A stretch of DNA of 64,000 nucleotides from Alphaproteobacteria bacterium (GCA_030428355.1 JAUIBL010000009.1:1-64000), one strand, 5' to 3'; shown: positions 37,115 through 45,808, counted from the stretch's first letter. Translations and numbers: made by a program. The notes: generated by a model not told the origin, from the sequence alone.

Positions 37115-38572
37115 CTAGCTTCGGGGCCGGACAATCGCTTCGGCCTCGATCTCCACCTTGTAGTCGCCGATCAACTGGCCGATCTGGAACAGCGTGTTGG
37201 CCGGCTTGATGTCCGCAAAGATGCGCCCATGCGCCTTTGACACGGCCAGAACATCATCCGCATCGCTCAGGTAAACGCGGGTTCGGACCACATCTTCCAT
37301 CGACGCCCCAAGCGCGGTCAGTGCCGCGCTGATCTTGTCGAGGATGAATGTCGTCTGTGCGCCCGCGTCTTTCGGAGCAACGGCGCGGTTCAGACCGGCG
37401 GTCGCCGTCGTGCCCGAGACAAACACGCGGTCCCCGATCCGATGCGCGCGGCAGTAACCCGCGATGTCCTCCCACTCGCTGCCCGACAGCACCCGCTTTT
37501 CGCCGGGCCGGCCGGGAACATCCTCGACCGTGACGGCCAAAGGCGTCGTGTCGAGGTGGTGACTCAGATCGCCGCTTGCCGTCAGGAAGGGCGGCTTGCG
37601 GTATTCATCACCGCAATCGCCGGGCAGAGGCGTGGTCACGGCAAAGGCCGCGTTCAGGCGCGCGTGATCCTCTTCGTCCAGCGCAAACCGGAACAGCTTG
37701 AGGTTATCGTCGGTATGCCGCGCCTCGCCCAGCCGCGCACCGATGATCACCCCGGCGGCCGCGTCGTTCTCCAGTACCCAGCGGGTCGCGACGTTGGCAA
37801 TGGACACGCCATGCTTGGCCGCCACATCGGCCGCCGCCTGCAACACGGTCTGGTAAGCTTCCCATCCCCCGGCATGGTCGATGAAGCGCTTGTACTTCAT
37901 CTTGCTCCAGTCGGTGATCTCGGTCGGTTCGGGTTTTCCCAGCCAACGCTCCGACAGAAAGCCGCCCTGCAACGTGCCGTAGCACAAGAGCTTTACGCCC
38001 CACGCGGCACAAACCTCCGACAAAGGCCCGGTCGCGCGGCGATCCAGAAGCGAGCAGGGCACCTGGTTGCTGACAATCGGGATCCCGTCCGCCAGCGCCA
38101 GATGCAGATGCGCGGCATCGAAATTGGTCAGCCCGATCTCGCCGATCAGACCCTCCTCGCGCAGTTTGGCCATCTCGTGCAGCGCGTCGAGCCATGCCGG
38201 GTGCTCGAAACTCCACCAGTGGAATTGCAGCAGATCGACCCGGTCAACGCCCAGCCGGTCCAGCCGGTCCTGCACCCCGGCACGCACCACCTCCGCCGTC
38301 ATCGGGCCGGGCACCGGGCACCACTTGGTGCCGACGGCCGCCTTGACCCCACGGTTCAAGAGCGCGCCTGTGATGATCTCAGCCGTCCCGTAATGATCCG
38401 CCATGTCGAAACTGTCGAATCCGGCATCCGCATAGGCCGCCAGATGATCCGCGCCCACCTCGGGGTCGATGATGTCGCCGTCTTTCTCAATGTCGGCCAC
38501 CTGCCACAGCCCCACCAAGGCGCGGCGGATCGTCAGGCGGTCACTCAGGGCTATCGTGTCGGGTTGGGTCAC
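37115..38572 (-). CDS. aldo/keto reductase fused to a Rid-family domain
   Basis: A 485-residue two-domain protein. Residues 1 to about 315 are an aldo/keto reductase barrel with the full tetrad D56, Y61, K83 and H118 (FDMADHYG, GTKW, LLQFHWW). Residues about 355-485 are a RidA/YjgF domain (RVFVSGTTATAGLNR, DVVRTRVYLSD, YKVEIEAEAIVR). The catalytic Arg of true RidA is Asn459 (PANTLFQIGQL), so imine deamination is unlikely. The start is a GTG at 38570-38572 with AAAGGA 7 bases upstream. It faces away from the operon at 38700, which holds a paralogous reductase. Confidence 0.85.
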   Translation of the reverse strand: MTQPDTIALSDRLTIRRALVGLWQVADIEKDGDIIDPEVGADHLAAYADAGFDSFDMADHYGTAEIITGALLNRGVKAAVGTKWCPVPGPMTAEVVRAGVQDRLDRLGVDRVDLLQFHWWSFEHPAWLDALHEMAKLREEGLIGEIGLTNFDAAHLHLALADGIPIVSNQVPCSLLDRRATGPLSEVCAAWGVKLLCYGTLQGGFLSERWLGKPEPTEITDWSKMKYKRFIDHAGGWEAYQTVLQAAADVAAKHGVSIANVATRWVLENDAAAGVIIGARLGEARHTDDNLKLFRFALDEEDHARLNAAFAVTTPLPGDCGDEYRKPPFLTASGDLSHHLDTTPLAVTVEDVPGRPGEKRVLSGSEWEDIAGYCRAHRIGDRVFVSGTTATAGLNRAVAPKDAGAQTTFILDKISAALTALGASMEDVVRTRVYLSDADDVLAVSKAHGRIFADIKPANTLFQIGQLIGDYKVEIEAEAIVRPRS

Positions 38573-38699
38573 GGGCGATCCTTTCGGCTGTCGCCCCATG
38601 AGTTGCCGCCCCGAACCCGTTTGACAAGCCCGAAAGATCCCAGCAACCATATGGTTAACAACAGGGAACAATCGCGCGGAACCGCGTGTCAGGGGAACG

Positions 38700-39074
38700 A
38701 TGAGCGGGGCGCAGGACGCGGACGACTTTTGGCTTTACGATTTGCGCGTCGAAACAGTGGTGGGCGACCGCACATCCGTGTGCCGCCACATCGAAGGCGA
38801 AAGCTTCCGCGTCGAAGGCGAATTGCTGATCTTCGACGACCAGCAGAAAGTGTCGATGTACGCATTGGCCGCCCTCCTGCCACTGCTTCCCGCCAAGCAA
38901 CGCCCCACGTCGCCCAACGACTGGATGTCCACCGATGCCGAAATCGCCTGTCCCGACCCGAATTGCGGCGGCCGCTTCCGGGTGACGCGCATCGGCAAAC
39001 GCAGCTTCCGACATTCCGAAACCACGGGCCTGCCGGACCAGCGCGGCACGCCGTATTGGAAAGACCAGACATGA
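38700..39074 (+). CDS. TIGR04076 family protein
   Basis: A 124-residue protein with the TIGR04076 pattern. It begins DDFWLYDLRVETVVGDR, then MYALAALLPLLPAKQRPTSPNDWM (core ALLPLLPAKQR), then EIACPDPNCGGRFRVTR. C83 and C88 in CPDPNC could bind metal or a cofactor. The function is unknown; the family often sits beside oxidoreductases. The stop overlaps the start of the aldo/keto reductase gene (ATGA), so the two are translationally coupled. It is the first gene of the operon leading into the ABC importer. Confidence 0.85.
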   Translation: MSGAQDADDFWLYDLRVETVVGDRTSVCRHIEGESFRVEGELLIFDDQQKVSMYALAALLPLLPAKQRPTSPNDWMSTDAEIACPDPNCGGRFRVTRIGKRSFRHSETTGLPDQRGTPYWKDQT

Positions 39075-40141
39075 GCGTCGAGACCACCCAACTGCGCCCC
39101 GGCCATACGATCAGCCGCGTCATTCGCGGCGGCTGGCAACTGGCGGGCGATCACGGTCCGGTGGACCGCGCGCAGGCGATCCGTGACATGGAGGCATTCG
39201 TGGATGCCGGTCTGTTCACCTTCGACTGCGCCGACATCTACACGGGCGTCGAAGAGATGATCGGTGACTTCATCGCGGATTTGCGGGCGCGGCGCGGGGC
39301 GTCTGTAGCGGATCGAGTCTGTGTCCACACCAAACTGGTGCCCGACCTCACGCGGCTGGCCGACCTGCGGCCCGACGAGGTGACGGCCATCGTCGACCGC
39401 TCGCTTCAACGTCTGAAGATCGACCAGCTTGATCTGGTACAGTTCTTCTGGTGGGATCTCGGCATTGGCAATGCGGTCGAAGCACTCGATGTGCTGAAAG
39501 ACCTGCGCAAAGAGGGCAAGATCAAGAACCTCGGCACCACCAACTGGGACCGGCAGGCCATGCAGCCCTTTGTCGATGTGGGGTTCGACATCGCCTCAGC
39601 ACAGGTGCAGTATTCGGTCCTCGACCGACGCCCGGCAAACGGGCTGACCGACTGGGCTGCCGCCAACGATCTGCAACTTATCTGCTACGGCACTCTTGCC
39701 GGTGGCTTCATCACCGAAAAATGGCTGGGCGAACCCGATCCCGGGTTCCAGTTCGAAAACCGCAGCCTGATCAAGTATCGGCTGATCATCGACGAGTTCG
39801 GTCCGTGGGACCGGTTCCAGGCTTTGCTCAAGGCATTGAAAACCGTTGGCGACAAACATGGCGTGTCCCTTTCGGCGGTCGCCACCCGCTGGGTGCTGGA
39901 CCAGCCGCAGGTCGCCGCCGGGATCGTCGGCGCGCGCTATGCGCGGCACCTGCCGCAGACGCTCCAGACCTTTGCCTTCGCGCTCGACGCCGAGGATCAC
40001 GCCACGCTGAACGCCGTGCTCGATCTGGCGGATGGCCCCAAGGGTGATGTCTATTCCCTCGAACGCGACCGGACGGGGCGGCATGGCCGGATCATGAAAT
40101 ACAACCTGAACACCAACCCGAACGACGCGGTGCACGGGTAG
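39071..40141 (+). CDS. aldo/keto reductase paralogue lacking the tetrad histidine
   Basis: A 356-residue (beta/alpha)8 reductase. D52, Y57 and K88 of the tetrad are present (FDCADIYTG, VHTKLVPD). The position of the fourth residue is Phe126 (DLVQFFWWD), where the fusion at 37115 has His. The two proteins share LDRR, CYGTLxGGF and ATRWVL segments, so they are paralogues. Loss of His may change proton transfer or favour another substrate. The frame is open far upstream, but only as antisense shadow. livG starts 1 base after its stop. Confidence 0.87.
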   Translation: MSVETTQLRPGHTISRVIRGGWQLAGDHGPVDRAQAIRDMEAFVDAGLFTFDCADIYTGVEEMIGDFIADLRARRGASVADRVCVHTKLVPDLTRLADLRPDEVTAIVDRSLQRLKIDQLDLVQFFWWDLGIGNAVEALDVLKDLRKEGKIKNLGTTNWDRQAMQPFVDVGFDIASAQVQYSVLDRRPANGLTDWAAANDLQLICYGTLAGGFITEKWLGEPDPGFQFENRSLIKYRLIIDEFGPWDRFQALLKALKTVGDKHGVSLSAVATRWVLDQPQVAAGIVGARYARHLPQTLQTFAFALDAEDHATLNAVLDLADGPKGDVYSLERDRTGRHGRIMKYNLNTNPNDAVHG

Positions 40142-40142
40142 T

Positions 40143-40913
40143 ATGGCTGATCCGATCCTCAGCATCCGGAATGTCAGCAAGACCTTCGGCGAGTTCCGAG
40201 CGGTCAACGACGTGTCTCTCGACATAAGGGCGGGGACGATCACGGGCCTGATCGGCCCCAATGGGGCCGGCAAGACCACGCTCTTCAACGTGCTAACCGG
40301 GATGCTGAAACCGACCAGCGGCACAGTCCATCTCGACGGTCAGGACGTCACCGGGTTCGCGCCCGATGCACTCTTCAGCCTTGGCCTTGGCCGCACCTTC
40401 CAGATCCCGCGCCCATTTTCGCGAATGAGCGTTCTGGAAAACGTGATGCTCGCGCCCAAGGCGCAGATGGGCGAGCGCCTTTGGGGACCGTTCTTTGGCG
40501 CCGCCAAGGTCCGTGATCAGGAGGCGGCCATTCGCAAACGCGCGATGGAGGTGCTCGAATTCGTTACGCTCGCCCCATTGGCCGATCAGGCGGCGGGGCA
40601 AATCTCGGGTGGGCAGATGAAGCTGCTGGAACTCGCCCGCATCCTAATGGGCGATCCCAAGCTGATCCTGTTGGACGAACCCGCCGCCGGGGTGAACCCC
40701 TCCCTGACGCGGACGCTGATCGAAAAGATCGAGGAACTGAACCGCGGCGGCAAAACCTTTGTCATCATCGAACATGACATGGATTTCGTCATGCAACATT
40801 GCGACCCGGTGATCGCCTTGGCCGAAGGGCGCAAGGTTTTCGAAGGCACCTCCGAAGAGGCGCAGAACAATCCCGTTCTCTTGGATGCCTATCTGGGGGC
40901 GCAGGTCGAATGA
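40143..40913 (+). CDS. branched-chain-type ABC transporter ATP-binding protein LivG
   Basis: A 256-residue ATPase of the hydrophobic amino-acid/urea importer class. Walker A is GPNGAGKTT (residues 39-47), signature ISGGQMKLLELARIL, Walker B LILLDEPAAGVNP and switch IIEHDMDFVM. The long loop GERLWGPFFGAAKVRDQ between Q-loop and signature and the ending LLDAYLGAQ are LivG hallmarks. It overlaps livF by 4 bases. Confidence 0.92.
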   Translation: MADPILSIRNVSKTFGEFRAVNDVSLDIRAGTITGLIGPNGAGKTTLFNVLTGMLKPTSGTVHLDGQDVTGFAPDALFSLGLGRTFQIPRPFSRMSVLENVMLAPKAQMGERLWGPFFGAAKVRDQEAAIRKRAMEVLEFVTLAPLADQAAGQISGGQMKLLELARILMGDPKLILLDEPAAGVNPSLTRTLIEKIEELNRGGKTFVIIEHDMDFVMQHCDPVIALAEGRKVFEGTSEEAQNNPVLLDAYLGAQVE

Positions 40914-41635
40914 CGGCGCTGGTGGCACGGAATGTTGTTGCGGGCTACGTGCCCGACCTGCCCATCCTCAAAGGCGTGTCGCTGACCGCCGAAGCCGCCA
41001 AAGTAACGGTCATCATCGGCCCCAACGGCGCGGGCAAGTCGACGCTGATCAAGGCGATTGCCGGGCTGGTCCCTGTGTCGGGCGGCACGGTCCACCTGAA
41101 CGGGGCCGAGATCACCAACCCGCGCCCCGACCGTATGGGCGCGCTGGGGGTTGCCTATGTTCCGCAATCCGACAACATCTTCCGCTCGCTGACGATCCGC
41201 CAGAACCTCGATCTGGTGCTGCGCAATGCCGGGAAAGAGGCCGCAGCGCGGCGCGAGGCGCTGTTCACCCGCTTTCCGGCTCTGGCTGACAAACAGACCG
41301 AAAAGGCGGGTGCACTGTCCGGCGGGCAACGTCAGTTTCTTGCCGTCGCTATGGCGCTCGCCATCGACCCCATGGTGATCCTGATGGACGAACCTTCGGC
41401 TGGATTGTCCCCCAAAGCGGCGCAGGAGGTGCTGGAATACGCCAGGTCGTTGACCGAGCAGGGCGTGACGATCCTGCTCGTTGAACAGAACGTCAAACAG
41501 GCACTGCGGCTGGCGGATCACTGCTACATCCTTGCCGATGGCCGCAATCAGGTGGACGGTGCAGCGCAGGACCTGCTGAACGATCCAGTGGTCGGGCAGA
41601 TCTACCTTGGCGGCAAACGGGTGACACAGGCATGA
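40910..41635 (+). CDS. branched-chain-type ABC transporter ATP-binding protein LivF
   Basis: A 241-residue ATPase, the second nucleotide-binding subunit. It starts MTALVARNVVAGY. Walker A is GPNGAGKST, with VAYVPQSDNIFRSLTIRQNL around the Q-loop. The signature is LSGGQRQFLAVAMAL and Walker B VILMDEPSAGLSP. The ending, LLNDPVVGQIYLGG, is typical of LivF. ATGA overlaps connect it to livG and livH. Confidence 0.92.
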   Translation: MTALVARNVVAGYVPDLPILKGVSLTAEAAKVTVIIGPNGAGKSTLIKAIAGLVPVSGGTVHLNGAEITNPRPDRMGALGVAYVPQSDNIFRSLTIRQNLDLVLRNAGKEAAARREALFTRFPALADKQTEKAGALSGGQRQFLAVAMALAIDPMVILMDEPSAGLSPKAAQEVLEYARSLTEQGVTILLVEQNVKQALRLADHCYILADGRNQVDGAAQDLLNDPVVGQIYLGGKRVTQA

Positions 41636-42546
41636 TCCAGAACCTCGTTGACGGAGTGCTGGTCGGCTCGATCCTGTCGCTGGGGGCGATTGGCCTGACC
41701 ATGGCGATGCACATGCTGCGCTTCGCCAATTTCTCGCATGCAGAACTGCTCTCCATCGGGGCCTATGCTGCATTGGTGTTCGACGGCCTCTTCGGTGCGA
41801 TCCACCCCGCACTGGCCAAGGCGATCCTGCCGCTCAGCCTCACATGGTCGCTGTCCCTCGCGCTTTTGCTCTCGATGGCGCTGACGGGTCTGTCGGCGGT
41901 GGTGATCGACAAGCTGGTGTTCAAACGCGTCCGCGCCAAGGGCGGCGAGTTGTCGATGGTCTTTGCGTCCTTCGGCGTCGCCATGATCATCCGCAACTTC
42001 CTTGGCCTGATCTTTGGCCTGAACCCGAAGCTCTATTCACAGGACATCGTCTTCGCCATCGTGGTCAGCCGCGACCCGTTCCTGCTGATCAAGCCGGATC
42101 AGGTGTTCACGCTGGTGGCGGCGCTGCTGATCATGTTCATCCTGCATCTCGTCTTGTCCCGCACGACATTCGGTCACAGCCTACGGGCGGTGGCCGAGAA
42201 CCCGACTTTGGCGCAGGTCTCTGGCATCAATCTCAGCCGCATGATCGTTCTGATCTGGCTGATCGGCGGTGGGCTCGCGGCCGCTGCAGGTGTGTTCTAC
42301 GGCCTGACCAACCAGATCAGCCCGGTGCTGGGTCGCGATCTGGTACTGCCGATTTTCGCGGCTACTATCGTCGGTGGCATCGGCAGCATCTATGGCGCGG
42401 TGCTGGGGGGCTTCCTCGTTGGTCTCGCCTCCAACCTTGCGCTGGTGATCTTGCCCTCGGGTTACAGCCCGGCGGTGCCGTTCCTCATCATCCTTGCCGT
42501 ACTGATCCTTCGGCCGCATGGGCTCTTCGGGGAAGAGCGCACATGA
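41632..42546 (+). CDS. branched-chain-type ABC transporter permease LivH
   Basis: A 304-residue membrane permease with eight or more helices. QNLVDGVLVGSILSLGAIGLTMAMHML is the LivH opening (core GSILSLGAIGLTMAM). The cytoplasmic loop, SLRAVAENPTLAQVSGINLSR, contacts the ATPase. FAATIVGGIGSIYGAVLGGFLVG is the conserved final pair of helices. It starts within the livF stop codon region (ATGA) and overlaps livM by 4 bases. Confidence 0.92.
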   Translation: MIQNLVDGVLVGSILSLGAIGLTMAMHMLRFANFSHAELLSIGAYAALVFDGLFGAIHPALAKAILPLSLTWSLSLALLLSMALTGLSAVVIDKLVFKRVRAKGGELSMVFASFGVAMIIRNFLGLIFGLNPKLYSQDIVFAIVVSRDPFLLIKPDQVFTLVAALLIMFILHLVLSRTTFGHSLRAVAENPTLAQVSGINLSRMIVLIWLIGGGLAAAAGVFYGLTNQISPVLGRDLVLPIFAATIVGGIGSIYGAVLGGFLVGLASNLALVILPSGYSPAVPFLIILAVLILRPHGLFGEERT

Positions 42547-43493
42547 TTGGTGTCATCTCCTATCTCGTCTTCTTCGCCACCGTGGCGTCGATCCTGTCCA
42601 TCGCGGTGATGGGCCTGAACCTGCAATGGGGCAACACCGGCCTTTTCAACGGGGGTGTCGTCGCGTTCTTCGGGGTAGGGGCCTATGGCACATTGATCCT
42701 TGGCGGCACGCCGCAGGCGGGGCAGTTGGGTGGATTCGGCCTTCCCTACCTGCTGGCCCTTTTCGGAGGCATGGTCTGCGCCGGGATCGTCGCCTGGATC
42801 GTCGGGCTTCTGACCATCCGGCTCAGGCACGACTACCTCGCCATCGCCACCTTCGGCGTCGCTGTCGCCTTTGAGACCGTGATGCGCAACACTGACGCTT
42901 TGGGCGGGGCGCAGGGCATCCGTGGCTTCGAACGCCCGCTGCGCGAAACGCTCGGCAACGGGTTCACCTACAACCTCGCGTTCTTTGCCTTTGTCCTGAT
43001 CCTGCTGATCGCCACCTACCTGTTTCTTGAACGGCTGATCCAATCCCCATTCGGACGCCTCCTTCGCGCCATCCGCGAGGACGAGGCCGCCGCTCAGTCG
43101 CTGGGCAAATCGCCGTCGCGTGTCCGGCTCACATCCTTTGTAGCAGGATCGGTGATCATGGGCCTTGCCGGTGGACTCTATGCCACCTTTTATGCCTTCA
43201 TCAGCCCACAAGACGTGCTGCCGATCCTCACCTTCCAGATCTGGGCGATGCTGATCGTTGGTGGTGCAGGCAACAACAAGGGCGCGGTGATGGGGACCTT
43301 TCTGATCTGGGCCGCATGGACGGCCAGCGGTTGGGCCTTGTCGCGCTTCGCACCGCTGGAGGTGCAACTCTATACCGGGTCGATCCAGTTCGTGCTGATC
43401 GGCTTCGTGATCGTGGGGATGCTTCTGTGGCGACCACAGGGGCTCTTCCCGGAAAAACTGGTCGTGTCACAATCGGCGCGGCCCAACAAATGA
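42543..43493 (+). CDS. branched-chain-type ABC transporter permease LivM
   Basis: A 316-residue permease, partner of LivH. It begins MIGVISYLVFFATVASILSI, with NLQWGNTGLFNGGVVAFFGVGAY, RLRHDYLAIATFGVAVAFE and GRLLRAIREDEAAAQSLGKSP in the ATPase-contact loop. MLIVGGAGNNKGAVMGTF closes the core. The frame is open far upstream inside livH; the ATG at 42543 overlaps the livH stop. livK follows after 18 bases. Confidence 0.92.
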   Translation: MIGVISYLVFFATVASILSIAVMGLNLQWGNTGLFNGGVVAFFGVGAYGTLILGGTPQAGQLGGFGLPYLLALFGGMVCAGIVAWIVGLLTIRLRHDYLAIATFGVAVAFETVMRNTDALGGAQGIRGFERPLRETLGNGFTYNLAFFAFVLILLIATYLFLERLIQSPFGRLLRAIREDEAAAQSLGKSPSRVRLTSFVAGSVIMGLAGGLYATFYAFISPQDVLPILTFQIWAMLIVGGAGNNKGAVMGTFLIWAAWTASGWALSRFAPLEVQLYTGSIQFVLIGFVIVGMLLWRPQGLFPEKLVVSQSARPNK

Positions 43494-43511
43494 AGAACTG
43501 GGAGTTATGGA

Positions 43512-44774
43512 ATGAACGGACTTAAAACCTCGGCCCTCGCATTGGGCCTTGCTGCCGGGTTTGCCAGCCTCGGCACCGATGCCGCCGCACAGGACTGCAC
43601 GACCAAGATCGGTGCCGTGCTGCCGACCTCGGTCGATTGGGGCAAACCGATTGCCGCCACCGCGCAATATGCCGTGGACATCGCCAACGAGACCGGCGGC
43701 GTTGCGGGTTGCCAGATCGAAATGGTGCTGCGCGATACGCAGGTCGATCCCAAGGTCGGCGTGGACGCTGCCAAGGCGCTGGTCGATCTCGATGGCGTGC
43801 AGCTTCTTCTGGGCGCGGTGTCTTCAGGCGTGTCCATGCCCATCCTGACCTCGGTCACGGTGCCTGCGGGCGTGATGCAGATGTCCTGCTGCTCGTCCTC
43901 GACCGCCTTCACCCGTCTGGCCGAAGAGGGCAAGACCAACGGTCTTTTCTACCGCACCTTCGCCACATCCGGCGTGCAGGCCGCTGTCGGCGCCATGGTG
44001 GCGCGCGATGCGGGCTACAAATCGGTGGCCGTGTTCTACAAGAACGACGATTGGGGACAGGACATCGGCGGTCTGGTCGCCGACGACCTCAAGGCGCTGG
44101 GCATCGACGTCACCGCCTCCATCGCCATCAATGACGGGCAAGCCTCGTTCCGCGCCGAAGTCACAGAGGCGCTCAAGGGCAATCCCGAAGCGATCTACAT
44201 GGCGCTCTACCCCACGGAAGGCACTCAGGTCGTCCGTGAATGGATCTCGCTTGGTGGGACGCAGAACATGATCGCCGCCAACGCGCTCAAGTCCGACGAG
44301 TTCCGCGACAATGTCGGCATGCAGTTCCTCGGCAACTTCACCGGCACCGACACGGCGTCTCCGCGCACCGACTCCGCCGATGCGTTTGTCGCGGCCTACA
44401 CCGCAAAGTTCGATGGCCCACCCAACGGTCCGGGTCTGGCCAACAGCTATGACGCCACCATGATTGCCCTTATGGCGATGCACGCGGCGGGCAAGGATGC
44501 GACCGGGGCCGACATTGCGGCCAAGATCGGTGCGATCACCGATCCGAACGGCACGCCCGTCACCGCCGATGCAGCAGGCTTTGCCAAAGCGAAAGAGGTG
44601 CTCGATGGCGGCGGCACGGTGTCCTACCAGGGCGCAACCGGAAATGTGCAGTTCGACAAGAACGGGGACGTGTCCGCGCCGGCCGTGACATGGGTTTTCT
44701 CGGAAAGCGGCATCGAAGAGCAGAAATACCTCTCGCTGACCGAGGTGAATGACTTTATGGCGTCGCTGAACTGA
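43512..44774 (+). CDS. branched-chain-type ABC transporter substrate-binding protein
   Basis: A 420-residue periplasmic binding protein with signal peptide MNGLKTSALALGLAAGFASL. The Peripla_BP_6 domain includes IGAVLPTSVDWGKPIAATAQ, LLLGAVSSGVSMPILTSV and VAVFYKNDDWGQDIGGLV. The family covers amino acids, urea, amides and aromatic acids. The ligand is not evident. Linkage to an aldo/keto reductase and a TIGR04076 gene argues that it is not an ordinary leucine importer. The terminator hairpin at 44811 ends the operon. Confidence 0.9.
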   Translation: MNGLKTSALALGLAAGFASLGTDAAAQDCTTKIGAVLPTSVDWGKPIAATAQYAVDIANETGGVAGCQIEMVLRDTQVDPKVGVDAAKALVDLDGVQLLLGAVSSGVSMPILTSVTVPAGVMQMSCCSSSTAFTRLAEEGKTNGLFYRTFATSGVQAAVGAMVARDAGYKSVAVFYKNDDWGQDIGGLVADDLKALGIDVTASIAINDGQASFRAEVTEALKGNPEAIYMALYPTEGTQVVREWISLGGTQNMIAANALKSDEFRDNVGMQFLGNFTGTDTASPRTDSADAFVAAYTAKFDGPPNGPGLANSYDATMIALMAMHAAGKDATGADIAAKIGAITDPNGTPVTADAAGFAKAKEVLDGGGTVSYQGATGNVQFDKNGDVSAPAVTWVFSESGIEEQKYLSLTEVNDFMASLN

Positions 44775-44810
44775 CGCAGGTTTCGAATTGGCGCTGCCAA
44801 TCCGACGGAG

Positions 44811-44885
44811 GGACGATGCGACATCGCATCGTCCTTTTTCGTTTCCGAAAAAGGGGGGCGCTGCCCCCGTCGCCCCTGGGGCGAC
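44811..44885 (+). terminator. terminator of the liv-type operon within a chain of four hairpins
   Basis: Four inverted repeats follow one another. GGACGATGCG/CGCATCGTCC (44811-44834) is followed by TTTTT and is the terminator proper. CCTTTTTCG/CGAAAAAGG (44833-44854) uses that T-run as an arm. GGGGGC/GCCCCC lies at 44854-44868. GTCGCCCC/GGGGCGAC ends at 44885. CCCCCGAAGTACTT follows at once. Confidence 0.8.
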
Positions 44886-45272
44886 TCCCCCGAAGTACTT
44901 ACAAACCAGAGAAGCGGACCTGTGCCAGCGGTCTGACCACGTTCGCCTCATTTTTGGGCGGCAGTGGTTCATCGTGGATCCTGATCGCAAAGGCGCGCTT
45001 TGACGCCTTTTCGCAGCAGGTGCAGGCACAGCAGGGCGCTGCATGATTTTTCCGATGATTTTGTCCACAAATTGTGGCACTATTCGCGTCCACCACATTG
45101 GCTGGACTTCTCCACAACTTATTGCGTCCGTCATCGAAAATTCGCTTTACGCGACGCAACAGGCCATGCAGCATATGTTGTAGGGGGATGTTAAAGGAAC
45201 GCAGCCCCTAGAGCAGGCACCGAAAGGTAGGGCAAAGCCCACCTTTCCGCACAGGCAACAGGAGGCGGCATC
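44886..45272. other. gene-free stretch upstream of the ybjN-like gene
   Basis: No reading frame here has coding character. It contains an AAGTACTT palindrome just past the hairpin chain. An inverted repeat CCACAA-A-TTGTGG lies at 45065-45077, and DnaA-box-like TTGTCCACA (45061-45069) and TTCTCCACA (45108-45116) are nearby. The AT-richer part (45045-45185) is the likely promoter region of the gene at 45273, but no -35/-10 pair is convincing. Confidence 0.5.
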
Positions 45273-45773
45273 ATGGCCCTGTCCGAGCAGTATCTTGAAG
45301 ACGACATCCATCCGATCGACATCGTCGAGAACATCGCCAACCACCACGACTGGGATTTCGACCGCATTGCGGAAGATCAGATCGCCATGGCGGTCGAAGG
45401 CCAATGGCGGACCTATTCGATCACACTGGCCTGGTCGGCCTTCGACGAAACCCTGCGCCTGATCTGCACTTTCGACATGGACCCGCCCGCGGACCGGATG
45501 CCGGCGCTGCATGCCGGGTTGAACCTTGTCAACGATCAGTGCTGGGCCGGGGCCTTTACTTATTGGGAAGAGGCCAAGCTGATGGTCTATCGCTACGGTC
45601 TGGTTCTGGCGGGCGGCAATGTCGCCAGTGCCGAACAGATCGACACGATGATCACCTGCGCGGTGATGAGTGCGGAGCGCTATTACCCCGCCTTCCAGTT
45701 GATGGTGTGGGGCAACCGCGATCCGAAAGCTGCGCTCGAGGTCGCCATTGCAGAGGCCTACGGGCGCGCGTAA
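45273..45773 (+). CDS. YbjN-domain protein
   Basis: A 166-residue acidic cytoplasmic protein of the YbjN group (type III secretion chaperone-like fold). IDIVENIANHHDWDFDRIAEDQIAMAVEG (core IVENIANHHDWDFDRIAED), then YSITLAWSAFDETLRLICTF and LHAGLNLVNDQCWAGAFTYW are typical. E. coli YbjN affects motility, biofilm and stress responses; the alphaproteobacterial form is uncharacterised. Its position immediately upstream of proC is a common Rhodobacterales arrangement. A GGAGG site precedes the ATG. Confidence 0.85.
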   Translation: MALSEQYLEDDIHPIDIVENIANHHDWDFDRIAEDQIAMAVEGQWRTYSITLAWSAFDETLRLICTFDMDPPADRMPALHAGLNLVNDQCWAGAFTYWEEAKLMVYRYGLVLAGGNVASAEQIDTMITCAVMSAERYYPAFQLMVWGNRDPKAALEVAIAEAYGRA

Positions 45774-45808
45774 CACTGGCCCCCGACGCAGAAAAACGTG
45801 GGGGCATC

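Noticed and set aside
37442-39070. Very long open + strand frame upstream of the second aldo/keto reductase
   Set aside because: It is antisense to the reductase-Rid fusion, overlaps the TIGR04076 gene in another frame and encodes Arg/Gly/His-rich sequence with no fold; the natural start is the ATG at 39071.
41844-42542. N-terminal extension of LivM inside livH
   Set aside because: The extension is Arg/Gly/Pro-rich frame shadow; LivM starts at 42543 with an ATGA overlap as in the rest of the operon.
44788-45046. Short + strand frames after the ABC operon terminator
   Set aside because: They run through the hairpin chain, have no ribosome binding site and show low-complexity Pro/Arg content.
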